This document shows, piece by piece, positions 34,285 through 43,433 of a stretch of 49,885 nucleotides of DNA (position 1 is the stretch's first letter; each line of letters begins with the position of its first letter). The translations under genes were made by a program, and so were the position numbers. The notes beneath the pieces were generated by a model. That model did no database searches, had not been told where the DNA came from, and worked only from the letters and a program-made list of their open reading frames with translations. The stretch covers positions 1 through 49,885 of the forward strand of contig JAJDET010000128.1 in assembly GCA_029259655.1 (NCBI GenBank). The letters run 5' to 3'. This DNA is from Planctomycetota bacterium. Lineage in GTDB: Bacteria > Planctomycetota > UBA1135 > GCA-002686595.

Positions 34285-35055
34285 TCAGTCTTGCAGCGTC
34301 GCGATCACGGGCGCGTGATCGCTCGGCTTCTCGCCGCCGCGGGCCGCCAGGTCGACCTCGACGCCCACGCAGGCTTCGAGCGCCGGCGGCGACATCAGGA
34401 AGTGATCGATACGGAGCCCCTGGTTCCGGCCGAAGCCCCGCGTCCGGTAGTCCCACCACGTGTAGATGCCGGTCTCGTCGGTGAACTTCCGCAACGCGTC
34501 GGAGAGGCCGCAGTCGGTCAAGCGCGCGAGCGCTGCGCGCTCCGGCGTAGAGCACAGGATCCTCTCCCGCCAGCGTTCCGGGTCCCACACATCGCGGTCG
34601 TCGAACGTGATGTTGAAGTCGCCACAGAGGATCACCCGCTCCTCCATCGGATAGCTCTCCTGGACGAGATCGCGCACACGATCGAGCCATTCGAGCTTGT
34701 GCTCGTAGCGCTCCGTCCCGACGGCCCGGCCGTTGACGACGTACAGGCACAGGATCATGCAGCCGGAGACTGTCGCGCCGATCACGCGCCGCTCGTCATC
34801 GTCCCCGTCCCCGGGCAGGCCGCGGACCACGTCCTCGATCGGCAGGCGCGACAGGATCGCGACCCCGTTGTAGGTCTTCTGGCCGTAGGCCTCGACGGCG
34901 TACCCGAGGTCCTCGATCTCCTCCCGGGGGAACTCGGAATCGCGGCACTTGGTCTCCTGCAGGCAGACCACGTCCGGAGCCGCCTCCCGCAGCCAGGGCA
35001 GGAACCGGGGCAGGCGCGCCCGAACCGAGTTGACGTTCCACGTCGCGATCCGCAT
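34285..35055 (-). CDS. xthA: Exodeoxyribonuclease III
   Basis: A 256-residue AP endonuclease/exonuclease that cleaves 5' to abasic sites in base-excision repair. Motifs are MRIATWNVNSVRARLPR, LQETK (metal-binding Glu), CGDFNI (Asp/Asn) and the catalytic pair in KPSDHAPV. The GLRIDHFLMSP segment precedes it. Length is standard. The gene converges with the DsbA-like gene 11 bases away. Confidence 0.95.
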   Translation of the reverse strand: MRIATWNVNSVRARLPRFLPWLREAAPDVVCLQETKCRDSEFPREEIEDLGYAVEAYGQKTYNGVAILSRLPIEDVVRGLPGDGDDDERRVIGATVSGCMILCLYVVNGRAVGTERYEHKLEWLDRVRDLVQESYPMEERVILCGDFNITFDDRDVWDPERWRERILCSTPERAALARLTDCGLSDALRKFTDETGIYTWWDYRTRGFGRNQGLRIDHFLMSPPALEACVGVEVDLAARGGEKPSDHAPVIATLQD

Positions 35056-35331
35056 GGTGTCAGGCCCAAGAGCTTGCCGCGTGAGCGGTGCTCTGGGAAT
35101 CGCCTATCGGCACCTGTGGCCCCGTCCGGGCCCCTCCCGAGGTGAGACGACACGCTCTCGCCCGAGGACTTTCCCCGGCAGACGGTGGAAAGGGTGAAAC
35201 CGAGGGCGCACGAGAGCGTCGAGAAACACCCCGGGTGGAGGGGGGGGCGGTGGGTCCTTCCTTCCCGAGACGCTCCAGAGACCTATCCTGACTCCCACCC
35301 TTCAACTCGGCCCCCCCCGCCGGACCCCTGC

Positions 35332-36759
35332 ATGAATCGCCCCCAGCGCTCCCGACGACCTCGTGGACGACGCCCCGCCAAAGACGGCGGCGGTAAGCCC
35401 GACGCGTCGATGGAGCTCCATCCCGTCGCCGAACCTCCGGACATCTCGAGCTTCCGTGAGTGGGAGCTCACGCCCGAGGTCCAGGAGACGATCGCCGGCA
35501 TGGGCATCGAGACTCCGACCCCGATCCAGAGGCTCGCGATCCAGCCCGTGCTCGACGGTCGCGACGTCATCGCCAAGGCCGAGACCGGCACCGGCAAGAC
35601 CCTCGCCTTCGGTGCGCCGATGATGTCGCGCATCGATTCGGATCGCGCGACGATCCTGGGGCTCGTCTTGTGCCCGACGCGCGAGCTCGCCCAGCAGGTC
35701 CACCAGGTCCTGGCCGTGCTCGGCGCGCCACGCGGCGTCAACGTCGCGCTCGTCGTCGGAGGAGATCCGATGCACCCGCAGGTCGACGCGCTCCGTGCCG
35801 GCGCGCAGGTCGTCGTCGGAACACCCGGCCGTGTGCTCGACCTCATGGGTCAGCGCTTCATCACGTTCCCGTGGACCGAGTTCGCCGTCCTCGACGAGGC
35901 CGACGAGATGCTCGAGATCGGCTTCCTCGACGACGTGCGCAAGATCCTGGCTGCGTGTCCGGACGAGCGTCAGACGCTGCTCTTCTCGGCGACCTTCCCG
36001 CCCGAGCTCCTGAAGCTCGCCCGCGAACACACGCGCGACCCGGTCGAGATCGCAACGGCGCGCGGAGTCGCGTCGGTCGAGGGCATCAGCCACGGTTACA
36101 TCGAAGTCGACGAGGCCGACCGAGCGGACGCCCTGAAGCGTCTGATCTCGAACACGGAGAAGGACGACATCCTGCTCGTCTTCTGTGATCGCCGCGTCGA
36201 GGTGGAGCGGTTGATGCGGACGCTCGAGCGCACGCGCTGGAGCGTGAAGGCCCTGCACGGCGGCTACGACCAGGCGTCTCGGTTCCGGGTCATGTCAGCC
36301 TTCCGCGAACGCGACGTGAAAGTGCTCGTGGCCACGGACGTCGCCAGCCGCGGGCTCGACGTCGTGCACGTCACGCACGTCGTAAACTTCTCCGTTCCTC
36401 GCGACATCACGGACTACACGCACCGCTCCGGCCGAACGGGCCGCGCGGGACGCAAGGGTCGGGCGATCACGCTGGTCTCACCCTCCGACGCACGCCGCTG
36501 GAACGAAGTGAAGCGCCGCATGACCTGGGACGTCGAGGAGCTCGACGGAGGAGGCCGCGGGCCCCGCGGCGGCGGCGACCGAGCCGAGGGCGGCTCCGGG
36601 GAGAAGCGATCGCGCGGGCGCGGAGACGGGGGGCGGAGCTCCTCGCCGCAGGGAAACCGCGGATCGAGCGAGAACAACGGGAGCAGACCGAAGAGGGGCC
36701 GCCGCCGCGGATCAGGCGGTGGCGAGCGTCCCTCGGGCGGATTCGGATCCGGAGTCTGA
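35332..36759 (+). CDS. DEAD-box ATP-dependent RNA helicase
   Basis: A 475-residue helicase from the ATG at 35332; an in-frame GTG 49 codons upstream is less likely because its extra residues are low-complexity. All motifs are present: Q motif TPTPIQRLAIQP, motif I AETGTGKT, PTRELAQQ, GTPGR, DEAD in VLDEADEM, SAT, TDVASRGLD and HRSGRTGR. The last 85 or so residues form a glycine-, arginine- and serine-rich basic tail of the kind that binds structured RNA. It probably acts in ribosome assembly or mRNA turnover. The ferredoxin gene starts eight bases after the stop. Confidence 0.95.
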   Translation: MNRPQRSRRPRGRRPAKDGGGKPDASMELHPVAEPPDISSFREWELTPEVQETIAGMGIETPTPIQRLAIQPVLDGRDVIAKAETGTGKTLAFGAPMMSRIDSDRATILGLVLCPTRELAQQVHQVLAVLGAPRGVNVALVVGGDPMHPQVDALRAGAQVVVGTPGRVLDLMGQRFITFPWTEFAVLDEADEMLEIGFLDDVRKILAACPDERQTLLFSATFPPELLKLAREHTRDPVEIATARGVASVEGISHGYIEVDEADRADALKRLISNTEKDDILLVFCDRRVEVERLMRTLERTRWSVKALHGGYDQASRFRVMSAFRERDVKVLVATDVASRGLDVVHVTHVVNFSVPRDITDYTHRSGRTGRAGRKGRAITLVSPSDARRWNEVKRRMTWDVEELDGGGRGPRGGGDRAEGGSGEKRSRGRGDGGRSSSPQGNRGSSENNGSRPKRGRRRGSGGGERPSGGFGSGV

Positions 36760-36766
36760 GGCGCAC

Positions 36767-37174
36767 GTGGGCGGCGAGAATCCCTTCATCCAGGAGTCCG
36801 AGGTCGAGCTCCCGAAAAAGAGCTACACGATCACGTTCCTCCCTTCGAACCGGACGGTCGCAGTCGAGCCGACCGATCTCCCCTACTCGCGTGAGGGGCG
36901 CGTCGGTTCGATCCTCGAGATCGCCGAGGGTCACGAGATCGATATCGACCACGCCTGCGGCGGCGTCTGCGCCTGCTCGACCTGCCACGTCGTCGTGAAG
37001 GAAGGCCTCGAGTCCTGCAACGAGGCCTCCGAGGACGAAGAGGACATGCTCGACAACGCCCCGGGCCTCACGCTCCAGTCCCGACTCGCGTGCCAGACGG
37101 TTCCCGACGGGACCCGGGACGTGGTCATCGAGATCCCGGCCTGGAACCGAAACCTCGTCTCGGAAGAACACTGA
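36767..37174 (+). CDS. fdx: 2Fe-2S ferredoxin, ISC/adrenodoxin type
   Basis: A 135-residue ferredoxin from a GTG at 36767. An ATG at 36719 would overlap the helicase end and is less likely. The cluster ligands follow C-x5-C-x2-C (Cys64, Cys70, Cys73) with the fourth at Cys109 in LACQ. HACGGVCACSTCHVVV and the EEDMLDNAPGL segment identify it as an ISC-type (adrenodoxin) ferredoxin, which serves iron-sulfur cluster assembly or P450/oxygenase electron transfer. No other isc genes are nearby. Confidence 0.92.
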   Translation: MGGENPFIQESEVELPKKSYTITFLPSNRTVAVEPTDLPYSREGRVGSILEIAEGHEIDIDHACGGVCACSTCHVVVKEGLESCNEASEDEEDMLDNAPGLTLQSRLACQTVPDGTRDVVIEIPAWNRNLVSEEH

Positions 37175-37198
37175 TCCCGGCCGGCACGACCTCCCCTC

Positions 37199-37957
37199 CT
37201 ACCGCTCGCGCGCAGCCCGGATCAGGCCCTCCGCGTAGTCGATCCCGTCCGGCGTGCGCGACCCGTGCCACGAGAGGTACTCGCCGTCCGCGACGGTGAA
37301 GCGCTCGCGCGGGAGCCCGGTGAGCTCGGCGAGCTCGTGCTCGTGCTTCTCCTGGAACGGGAACGGCTCGGTGCACAGGAGGACGAGCTCGGGCGCCTCG
37401 CGCGCGAGGTCCTCGACCCCGATCTCCTGGTAGCGCTCGGCCGCGTCCGCGAAGACGTTGCGCCCACCGGCCTGCTCGAGGAGTGCATGCGCGAACGTGT
37501 CCTTGTTGACCGTCATCCAGGGCTTGCGCCAGATCAGATAGGCGAAGGACACCGTACGCGCGCCCTCGGCCGCCGCGCGCACGCGCGCCGTCCGCATCTC
37601 GATGTCGCGCGCGATCCGCTCGCCCTCGTCGCCGCGCCCGAGTGCGCGTCCGATCGAGCGGCACATCTCCGCCGTCTCGTCGGCGTCCCGCGGCATGCTC
37701 GCATGACAGCGAAGCCCGGCCGCCCCGAGCCGCTCGGCGTCCTCGACTCGATTCTCCTCCTCGTTGAGTAGCACGATGTCCGGCTCGAGCTCGACGATCC
37801 GCGCCACGTCCGGGTCCTTCGTCCCACCGACCTTCTCGACCGCGTCGACCCGGTCCGCCGGGTGAACGCAGAACTTCGTGATCCCGACGAGGTCCTCCCC
37901 CAGACCGAGGTCGAACACCAGCTCCGTCAGGCTCGGGCAGAGGGAGACGACGCGCAT
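37199..37957 (-). CDS. BtuF-like helical-backbone metal receptor, no signal peptide
   Basis: A 252-residue class III binding-protein fold related to BtuF and siderophore receptors. It starts [27 protein letters not shown], with ELEPDIVLLNEEENRVED and a long connecting helix as usual for these clamshell proteins. The N-terminal strand begins at residue 2, so there is no room for an export signal; the protein should be cytosolic. It is the last gene of the ten-gene operon with a B12-dependent mutase and MeaB, so a cytosolic cobalamin-binding or hand-over role is a plausible inference. Its ATG overlaps the preceding stop (ATGA). Confidence 0.82.
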   Translation of the reverse strand: MRVVSLCPSLTELVFDLGLGEDLVGITKFCVHPADRVDAVEKVGGTKDPDVARIVELEPDIVLLNEEENRVEDAERLGAAGLRCHASMPRDADETAEMCRSIGRALGRGDEGERIARDIEMRTARVRAAAEGARTVSFAYLIWRKPWMTVNKDTFAHALLEQAGGRNVFADAAERYQEIGVEDLAREAPELVLLCTEPFPFQEKHEHELAELTGLPRERFTVADGEYLSWHGSRTPDGIDYAEGLIRAARER

Positions 37958-38817
37958 CAGGCGACGCGCTCGAAGCGGTAGCGCTTGCCGTCGCGACGGA
38001 TGCGCCCGAAGGGCTCGTCGGGGTCGTGATAGAAGAGCCCGATCCAGCCCTCGCTCGCCGCGCGCTCGAGCCACCGCGAGCGGCTCTCGAACGAGCGCAC
38101 CACGTCGATGTCGTAGGCCATGATGTACGGCGGCTGGACGTGGTGCGTGGTCGGGACCACGTCGGCCCAGAAGATGGCAGTGTCGCCCTCGCCGTCCTCG
38201 TTCAAGGTCACGACGTGCACGTCGTCGGAGTGACCGCCCGCCTCGTGCACGCGGAGCCCCTCGAGCAGCTCGGCGTCGCCCGCGTAACCCTCCAGGAGCC
38301 CCGCCTCCTCGATCGGAACGACGTCCTCGGGCCGATAGGACGCACGCCTCACGTGCCCGGGGTCCTTCGCGATCGCGATCTCGACTTCCGGCGCGAAGTG
38401 TCGAGCGTTCGGGAAGAGCGGAACGAGCTCGCCCTCGCGCTCGGTGACCTGAGCGCCGATGTGATCGAAGTGGCAGTGGGACGCGACGACGTGTGTCACG
38501 TCCTCTGGTGCGACGCCCACGGCCCCGAGCGCGTCCACGAGAGTGGTCGTCCGGTCGATCTTGTAGATCGAGCGCCACTTCTCCTCCCAGCGATCCCCGA
38601 TGCCGACCTCGATGACGACCTTGTCGTCGCCGCGCTCGGCCAGGAAGGGACGCAGAGCGAGGAGGATCGTGTTGTCGTCATCGGGGGGCGTCATCCCCGC
38701 CCAGATGCTCTTCGGCACGACGCCCCACATCGAACCGCCGTCGAGCCGCATGAACCCGTCGGTCAGCGCAGTGACCGTCCAGTCGCCGACACGAATGCGG
38801 CGCGGCTCCCACTTCAC
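37957..38817 (-). CDS. Metallo-beta-lactamase fold hydrolase
   Basis: A 286-residue MBL-fold protein. The first metal motif HxHxDH is [10 protein letters not shown], and EAGGHSDD carries the next histidine. [12 protein letters not shown] supplies the late Asp and His. It is of the group that includes AHL-lactonase-like and glyoxalase II-like enzymes. Linked to an acyl-CoA operon it might act as a thioesterase or lactonase, but substrate is unknown. Overlaps both neighbours by four bases (ATGA). Confidence 0.88.
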   Translation of the reverse strand: MKWEPRRIRVGDWTVTALTDGFMRLDGGSMWGVVPKSIWAGMTPPDDDNTILLALRPFLAERGDDKVVIEVGIGDRWEEKWRSIYKIDRTTTLVDALGAVGVAPEDVTHVVASHCHFDHIGAQVTEREGELVPLFPNARHFAPEVEIAIAKDPGHVRRASYRPEDVVPIEEAGLLEGYAGDAELLEGLRVHEAGGHSDDVHVVTLNEDGEGDTAIFWADVVPTTHHVQPPYIMAYDIDVVRSFESRSRWLERAASEGWIGLFYHDPDEPFGRIRRDGKRYRFERVA

Positions 38818-40001
38818 GAGCGAAGGATGTTGCGAGCGATGATCATCCGTTGAACTTCGCTCGTCCCCTCACCGATCGTGCAGAGCTTCGCGTCGCGCCA
38901 CATGCGCTCGACCGGATACTCGCGACTGTAGCCGTACCCGCCGAAGACCTGGATCGCATCGTAGGTGACGCGCATCGCCACTTCGGAGGAGTAGAGCTTC
39001 GCCATCGACGCACGCGGACCGAAGTTCTCGCCGGCATCCTTGAGGCGAGCGGCGTGGTAGACGAGGTGGCGCGCGGCCTCGATCTCGACCGCCATGTCGG
39101 CCAGCTTGAACTGGACGGCCTGCTGGTCGGCGAGGGTCTTCCCGAAAGCCTCGCGCTCCTTGGCGTACTGGACGGAGCAATCGAACGCACCCTGCTCAAT
39201 GCCGAGCGCCATGGCGCCGATCGAGATGCGACCGCCCTCCAGGGTCTTCATGAAGGTCTTGAAGCCCTCGCCCTCGGGACCGAGCAGGTGTCCCCGCGGG
39301 ATGCGGCAATCCTCGAAGACGAGGCTCGCCCAGTCCGAACCGCGAGTGCCGAGCTTCTCTTCGCCCTTCTCGAGCGATAGCCCGGAGGCCTCGCGCGGAA
39401 CCACGAACGCGCTGATCCCCTTCGCGCCGAGGCTCGGGTCGGTGACCGCCGTCACGATGAACGTACCGGCGTAGTTGGCGTTGGTGCAGAAGCACTTGCG
39501 CCCGTTGAGCACCCACTCGTCCTTGTCGAGCACCGCGCGGGTCTGCGTGCCGCCGGAGTCCGAACCGGCGTTCGGCTCGGTGAGGCCGTAGGCGCCCATG
39601 AACTCGCCCGCAATGAGCTTGGGCACGTAGAGTTTCTTGAGCTCCTCTCCGCCCCAGGCGTAGATCGGGTAGGTCCCGAGGCTCACGTGGGCCGCCAGCG
39701 TCAGGCCGGTCGAGCCGCACACGCGGCTGATCTCCTCGACGCACATGCAGTACGCGAGCGTCCCTTGATCGCTGCCCCCCACGTCTTCGGAGAAGGGAAT
39801 GCCGGGGATCCCGAGCTCGAGGATCTTCTTCCAGGTCTCGATGGGGAACCGGTGGTTCTCGTCGATCTCGTGGGCCAGCGGAGCGACCTCGGTGTCCGCG
39901 AACTCGCGGACCATGTCGCGGATCATCTGCTGATCCTCGCTGAGGTCGAGACCGTCGCGGATCTGGGGGAGGCCGTACTTCGTCTTCGTTGCTGTCGTCA
40001 T
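38814..40001 (-). CDS. Acyl-CoA dehydrogenase (second in operon)
   Basis: A 395-residue flavoprotein of standard length. The ATG at 40001 gives the natural N-terminus ([20 protein letters not shown]). Motifs include [16 protein letters not shown], the FAD-binding [10 protein letters not shown] region, [19 protein letters not shown] and [19 protein letters not shown], with Glu (SRE) at the position of the catalytic Glu376 of medium-chain dehydrogenase. Electrons would go to electron-transferring flavoprotein (not encoded here). In context it may act on butyryl-, isobutyryl- or a related branched acyl-CoA. Confidence 0.92.
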   Translation of the reverse strand: MTTATKTKYGLPQIRDGLDLSEDQQMIRDMVREFADTEVAPLAHEIDENHRFPIETWKKILELGIPGIPFSEDVGGSDQGTLAYCMCVEEISRVCGSTGLTLAAHVSLGTYPIYAWGGEELKKLYVPKLIAGEFMGAYGLTEPNAGSDSGGTQTRAVLDKDEWVLNGRKCFCTNANYAGTFIVTAVTDPSLGAKGISAFVVPREASGLSLEKGEEKLGTRGSDWASLVFEDCRIPRGHLLGPEGEGFKTFMKTLEGGRISIGAMALGIEQGAFDCSVQYAKEREAFGKTLADQQAVQFKLADMAVEIEAARHLVYHAARLKDAGENFGPRASMAKLYSSEVAMRVTYDAIQVFGGYGYSREYPVERMWRDAKLCTIGEGTSEVQRMIIARNILRS

Positions 40002-40027
40002 CGTCGTGGCGTGTGTCCCTCGTACGT

Positions 40028-40306
40028 TCAGTCGAGCTCGAGGCTCCATCCGGCCTTGCTCTGGCGGTCCGCCAGGTTCTTCTCACGCTCTCCGTTCGCG
40101 CTCGAGGCCTCGCGGTAGAACTCGTCGGAGTGTCCGCTGCCGACCCATTGGATGAGCGCCGTTCGGGAGAACTTCCACTCGCGGCCGATCTTGCGCGCGG
40201 GCATGTTTTCGGAGTGCAGGACCTTGTTGAAGGTCTTGATGCTCACGCCGAGGAGCTCGGCGGCTTCCTCGATGTTGAGGATCTCGCGATCGGGGCTCTC
40301 ACTCAT
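40028..40306 (-). CDS. Excisionase-family helix-turn-helix protein
   Basis: A 92-residue protein with a winged helix-turn-helix of the HTH_17/Xis type: [20 protein letters not shown], then the wing [20 protein letters not shown]. The charged C-terminal third has no known domain. It starts one base after the B12-binding subunit gene, inside the acyl-CoA operon, and has none of the usual phage or integrase neighbours. A DNA-binding regulator of the operon is likelier than a true excisionase. Confidence 0.82.
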   Translation of the reverse strand: MSESPDREILNIEEAAELLGVSIKTFNKVLHSENMPARKIGREWKFSRTALIQWVGSGHSDEFYREASSANGEREKNLADRQSKAGWSLELD

Positions 40307-40307
40307 C

Positions 40308-40727
40308 TCAGACCCCCTCGGAAGCCCGCGATTTCTCCACCGCGGTCTGGATCCATTCGGCGATGTCGTCCGTGCGCGTGCCGGGCCCGAAGAGACGCGT
40401 GAAGCCCTCCTTCTCGAGCTCCGCCATGTCCTCGGCCGGAATGATCCCGCCCCCGGTGAGCAGGACGTGGCCCATTCCGCGCACCTCCAGCTCCTTGCGG
40501 ACGCGGGGGAAGAGCGACATATGGGCGCCGGAGAGGATCGAGAGTCCGACGACGTCGACGTCCTCCTGCAGCGCGACCTCGGCGATCATCTCGGGGGTCT
40601 GGTGCAGCCCCGTGTAGACGACCTCCATGCCGTGGTCGCGCAGGACCGTCGCGACGGTCTTCGCGCCTCGGTCGTGGCCGTCCAGCCCGGGCTTCGCCAC
40701 CAGCACCTTGATCTTCCGTTGTGCCAT
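40308..40727 (-). CDS. Cobalamin-binding subunit of acyl-CoA mutase (IcmB-like)
   Basis: A 139-residue stand-alone B12 domain. It has the DxHxxG motif (Asp16, His18, Gly21 in GLDGHDRGAK) whose histidine coordinates cobalt, followed by the LSILSGAH and GGGIIP segments that hold the nucleotide tail. It is separate from the catalytic subunit, as in isobutyryl-CoA mutase and archaeal-type mutases, and lies five bases after the large-subunit gene. The adenosylcobalamin bound here starts radical rearrangement in the large subunit. Confidence 0.93.
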   Translation of the reverse strand: MAQRKIKVLVAKPGLDGHDRGAKTVATVLRDHGMEVVYTGLHQTPEMIAEVALQEDVDVVGLSILSGAHMSLFPRVRKELEVRGMGHVLLTGGGIIPAEDMAELEKEGFTRLFGPGTRTDDIAEWIQTAVEKSRASEGV

Positions 40728-40732
40728 CGTCG

Positions 40733-42412
40733 TCAGAGGATCTTGGGCTCCACGTACTCGCCGAACTCCTCGCGGAGGACGGCACCGATCTCTCCCAGAG
40801 TGCAGTACGCGTGCGCGGCAGCGATGAACCGCTCGAGGAGATTGCCCCCGTCGCGGCAGGCCTCGCGGACGTCGTCGAGCGCGCTCTGTGCCCTGTTTCC
40901 GTCCCGGCGCTGGCGCAACGACGCGAGCCGCGCGCCCTGCTCCTTCTCGACCGCCGGGTCGATCCGGTGCAGCTCGATGTCCGGATGTGCTTCGCGGTCC
41001 TCGACGTAGCAGTTGACGCCGACGACCCGCTTCCGCCCTCGCTCGACGGCGCGCTGGTACTCGACGGCCGAGCGATGGATCTCGCGCTGGATGTAGCCCG
41101 CCTCGATGCACGGAACGACACCGCCCCGCCGATCGATCTCCCCGAAGTAGGCCTCGGCGTCGCGCTCCAGCCGGTTCGTCTGGGCCTCGATGAAGTAGGA
41201 GCCCGCGAGCGGGTCGGCAACGTGCGCCACCTCGGACTCCTCGGCCAGGACCTGCTGCGTGCGCAGCGCGATCTTCACGGCCTTCTCCGTCGGGAGCGAG
41301 AGCGTCTCGTCCATCGAGTTCGTGTGCAGGGACTGCGTCCCGCCGATCACGGCCGCGAGCGCCTCGAGCGCCGTGCGCACGATGTTGTTCTCGGGCTGCT
41401 GTGCCGTCAGGGTGACGCCGGCCGTCTGCGTGTGGAAGCGGATCATCCACGAGCGCGGGTCCTCGGCGCCGTACACGTCGCGCATCTTTCGCGCCCAGAT
41501 CCTGCGCGCCGCGCGGAACTTGCAGATCTCCTCGAAGAAGTCGAGGTGGCTGTCGAAGAAGAACGAGAGGCGCGGAGCGAACGTGTCGACGTCCATTCCG
41601 GCTGCGACGCCGCGCCGGACGTACTCCATTCCGTTCGCCAGCGTGAACGCGAGCTCTTGCGCCGCGGTCGAACCGGCCTCGCGGATGTGATAGCCACTGA
41701 TCGAGATCGTGTTCCATTGCGGAACGTGCTCGGAGCAGTACGCCATCGTGTCCGTGATCATCCGCAGCGCGGGATCGGGAGGCACGAGCCAGGCGTGCTG
41801 AGCCTGGAATTCCTTCAGGATGTCGTTCTGGACCGTCCCGCGGAGCTTCGTCGGATCGACGCCCTGCTTCTCGCCGCACGCGATGTAGAACGCGAGCAGG
41901 ATCGGCGCCGGCCCGTTGATCGTCATGGAGGTCGAGACGCGATCCATCGGGATCCCGCCCATCAGGGTCTCCATGTCCTCGAGGCTCGAGATCGCAACGC
42001 CCACCTGTCCGACCTCGCCGATGCTGTGCGCGTGATCGGAGTCGTAGCCCATCAACGTGGGGAAGTCGAATGCGACCGACAACCCGGTCTGCCCGTGGTC
42101 GAGCAGGAACTTGAACCGCTCGTTGGTCTGGGACGCGGTGCCGAAGCCTGCGAACTGGCGCATCGTCCACAGGCGTCCGCGGTACATGGACGCGTGAACG
42201 CCGCGCGTGAACGGGAACTCTCCCGGCCAGCCCAGATCGCGCTCGAAGTCGGTCGCGACGTCGTCCGGCCCGTAGACAGGCTCGAGCGGGACGCCGGAGA
42301 CTGTCGTGAACTCGGCGTCGCGCAGACGCGCCTTCTCCATCGCCGCGCTCCAGCGCGCCTTCGCGTCGACCGGCACCACGGGGGGTGCAGCTGCTGCTCG
42401 GGAATCCTTCAT
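40733..42412 (-). CDS. Large subunit of B12-dependent acyl-CoA mutase; residues indicate isobutyryl-CoA mutase (IcmA)
   Basis: A 559-residue TIM-barrel mutase subunit without a B12 domain. The ATG at 42412 overlaps the MeaB stop (ATGA). [31 protein letters not shown] and the [11 protein letters not shown] motif identify the family. At the two positions that set substrate choice, methylmalonyl-CoA mutase has Tyr89 and Arg207; here they are Phe87 ([10 protein letters not shown]) and Gln205 (KEFQAQHAW), 118 residues apart as in the reference enzyme. Phe and Gln are what isobutyryl-CoA mutase has (Phe80, Gln198). It should therefore interconvert isobutyryl-CoA and butyryl-CoA. The usual automatic label would be methylmalonyl-CoA mutase. 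Confidence 0.87.
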   Translation of the reverse strand: MKDSRAAAAPPVVPVDAKARWSAAMEKARLRDAEFTTVSGVPLEPVYGPDDVATDFERDLGWPGEFPFTRGVHASMYRGRLWTMRQFAGFGTASQTNERFKFLLDHGQTGLSVAFDFPTLMGYDSDHAHSIGEVGQVGVAISSLEDMETLMGGIPMDRVSTSMTINGPAPILLAFYIACGEKQGVDPTKLRGTVQNDILKEFQAQHAWLVPPDPALRMITDTMAYCSEHVPQWNTISISGYHIREAGSTAAQELAFTLANGMEYVRRGVAAGMDVDTFAPRLSFFFDSHLDFFEEICKFRAARRIWARKMRDVYGAEDPRSWMIRFHTQTAGVTLTAQQPENNIVRTALEALAAVIGGTQSLHTNSMDETLSLPTEKAVKIALRTQQVLAEESEVAHVADPLAGSYFIEAQTNRLERDAEAYFGEIDRRGGVVPCIEAGYIQREIHRSAVEYQRAVERGRKRVVGVNCYVEDREAHPDIELHRIDPAVEKEQGARLASLRQRRDGNRAQSALDDVREACRDGGNLLERFIAAAHAYCTLGEIGAVLREEFGEYVEPKIL

Positions 42413-43398
42413 CGGCGTGCTGCCTCGCTCCGAGAGTCGCCGGCCGGCGCCCCGAGGTTTCCCCCGAGGATCGAGGCCAGGACTTCTTCGGCTACATCGT
42501 ACGGGGTGGACGCACGGTCCAGGCCCTCTTCCACACGGTCGCCGAGTCTGCGCCCCCCCCACAGCTCGTCCTCGAGGCGTTCACCGACGACCCGCTTCAC
42601 CTGATCCACACGCCTCCGGCGCCGGACGCTCTCGAGCAGTCCGGCCTCGAGATGGGCCCGATGGCGATGAACGGCGTCGATCACGGCCTCCACGCCCTCC
42701 CCGGCGACGGCGTTGGTCGGGAGTACCGGGACCTCCCACTGGTCGGTTCGGACCTCGCGCGTGTGAACGGCCTCCTCCAGGTCCACCAGGAGGCGATCCG
42801 CCCCATCGCGGTCCTTCTTGTTGACCACGAGGACGTCGGCGACCTCGAGCAGGCCCGCCTTCATGGCCTGGATACCGTCGCCCGCTCCGGGACACAGGAC
42901 CACCAGCACGGTGTCGGCCGCGGTGACGACGTCGTACTCGGCCTGCCCCACACCCACGGTCTCGATCAGGAGCTCGTCGAACCCGAAGGCGTCCATGACG
43001 TCGCAGGCATCGACGGTCGCGCGCGCGATTCCGCCGTGGCTCTCGCGGCTCGCCATCGAGCGGATGTAGACGCCCGGATCCTTCGTGCGCTCCTCCATGC
43101 GGATGCGGTCGCCGAGCAACGCGCCGCCGGTGAAGGGGCTCGAGGGATCGACGGCGAGGATGCCGACCGTGCGCTCGCCCTGCCGAAAGACTCGCGCGAG
43201 CTCGTTGACGAGCGTGCTCTTGCCCGCACCCGGAGGGCCGGTGATCCCCGTGCGCCAGCCGCGGCCGACCTTCGAGTAGATGCGCGAGAGGGAGGCGGGG
43301 AAGCGGTCGTCGCCGTCCTCGGCCCAGGAGATCATGCGCGAGAGGGCGAGACGGTCACCGGAGAGGAGCCGGGCAGAGATGGTCTCGGCGTCCTTCAC
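42409..43398 (-). CDS. meaB: MeaB-type G-protein chaperone of the B12-dependent mutase
   Basis: A 329-residue GTPase from a GTG at 43398. An ATG at the acyl-CoA dehydrogenase stop is in another frame, so the GTG is the best start. The P-loop GPPGAGKST is at residues 54-62, with switch region [32 protein letters not shown] (Walker B) and NKKD (guanine-binding). MeaB proteins gate cofactor loading and protect the mutase from inactivation. Overlap with the mutase gene (ATGA) supports the pairing. Confidence 0.94.
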   Translation of the reverse strand: MKDAETISARLLSGDRLALSRMISWAEDGDDRFPASLSRIYSKVGRGWRTGITGPPGAGKSTLVNELARVFRQGERTVGILAVDPSSPFTGGALLGDRIRMEERTKDPGVYIRSMASRESHGGIARATVDACDVMDAFGFDELLIETVGVGQAEYDVVTAADTVLVVLCPGAGDGIQAMKAGLLEVADVLVVNKKDRDGADRLLVDLEEAVHTREVRTDQWEVPVLPTNAVAGEGVEAVIDAVHRHRAHLEAGLLESVRRRRRVDQVKRVVGERLEDELWGGRRLGDRVEEGLDRASTPYDVAEEVLASILGGNLGAPAGDSRSEAARR

Positions 43399-43433
43399 GT
43401 CGACGTCGAAAGAGTGGGGACCGAAGGATCCAT

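Noticed and set aside
35185..35331. N-terminal extension of the DEAD-box helicase
   Set aside because: The extra 49 residues are proline-rich low complexity with no helicase character; the ATG at 35332 gives a conventional start.
40028..40306. Phage or integrative-element remnant suggested by the excisionase-like HTH
   Set aside because: There is no integrase, attachment-site repeat or compositional change; the gene is tightly embedded in a metabolic operon.
40733..42412. Methylmalonyl-CoA mutase of a propionate pathway
   Set aside because: The two specificity residues are Phe and Gln rather than Tyr and Arg, and no epimerase or propionyl-CoA carboxylase gene is nearby.
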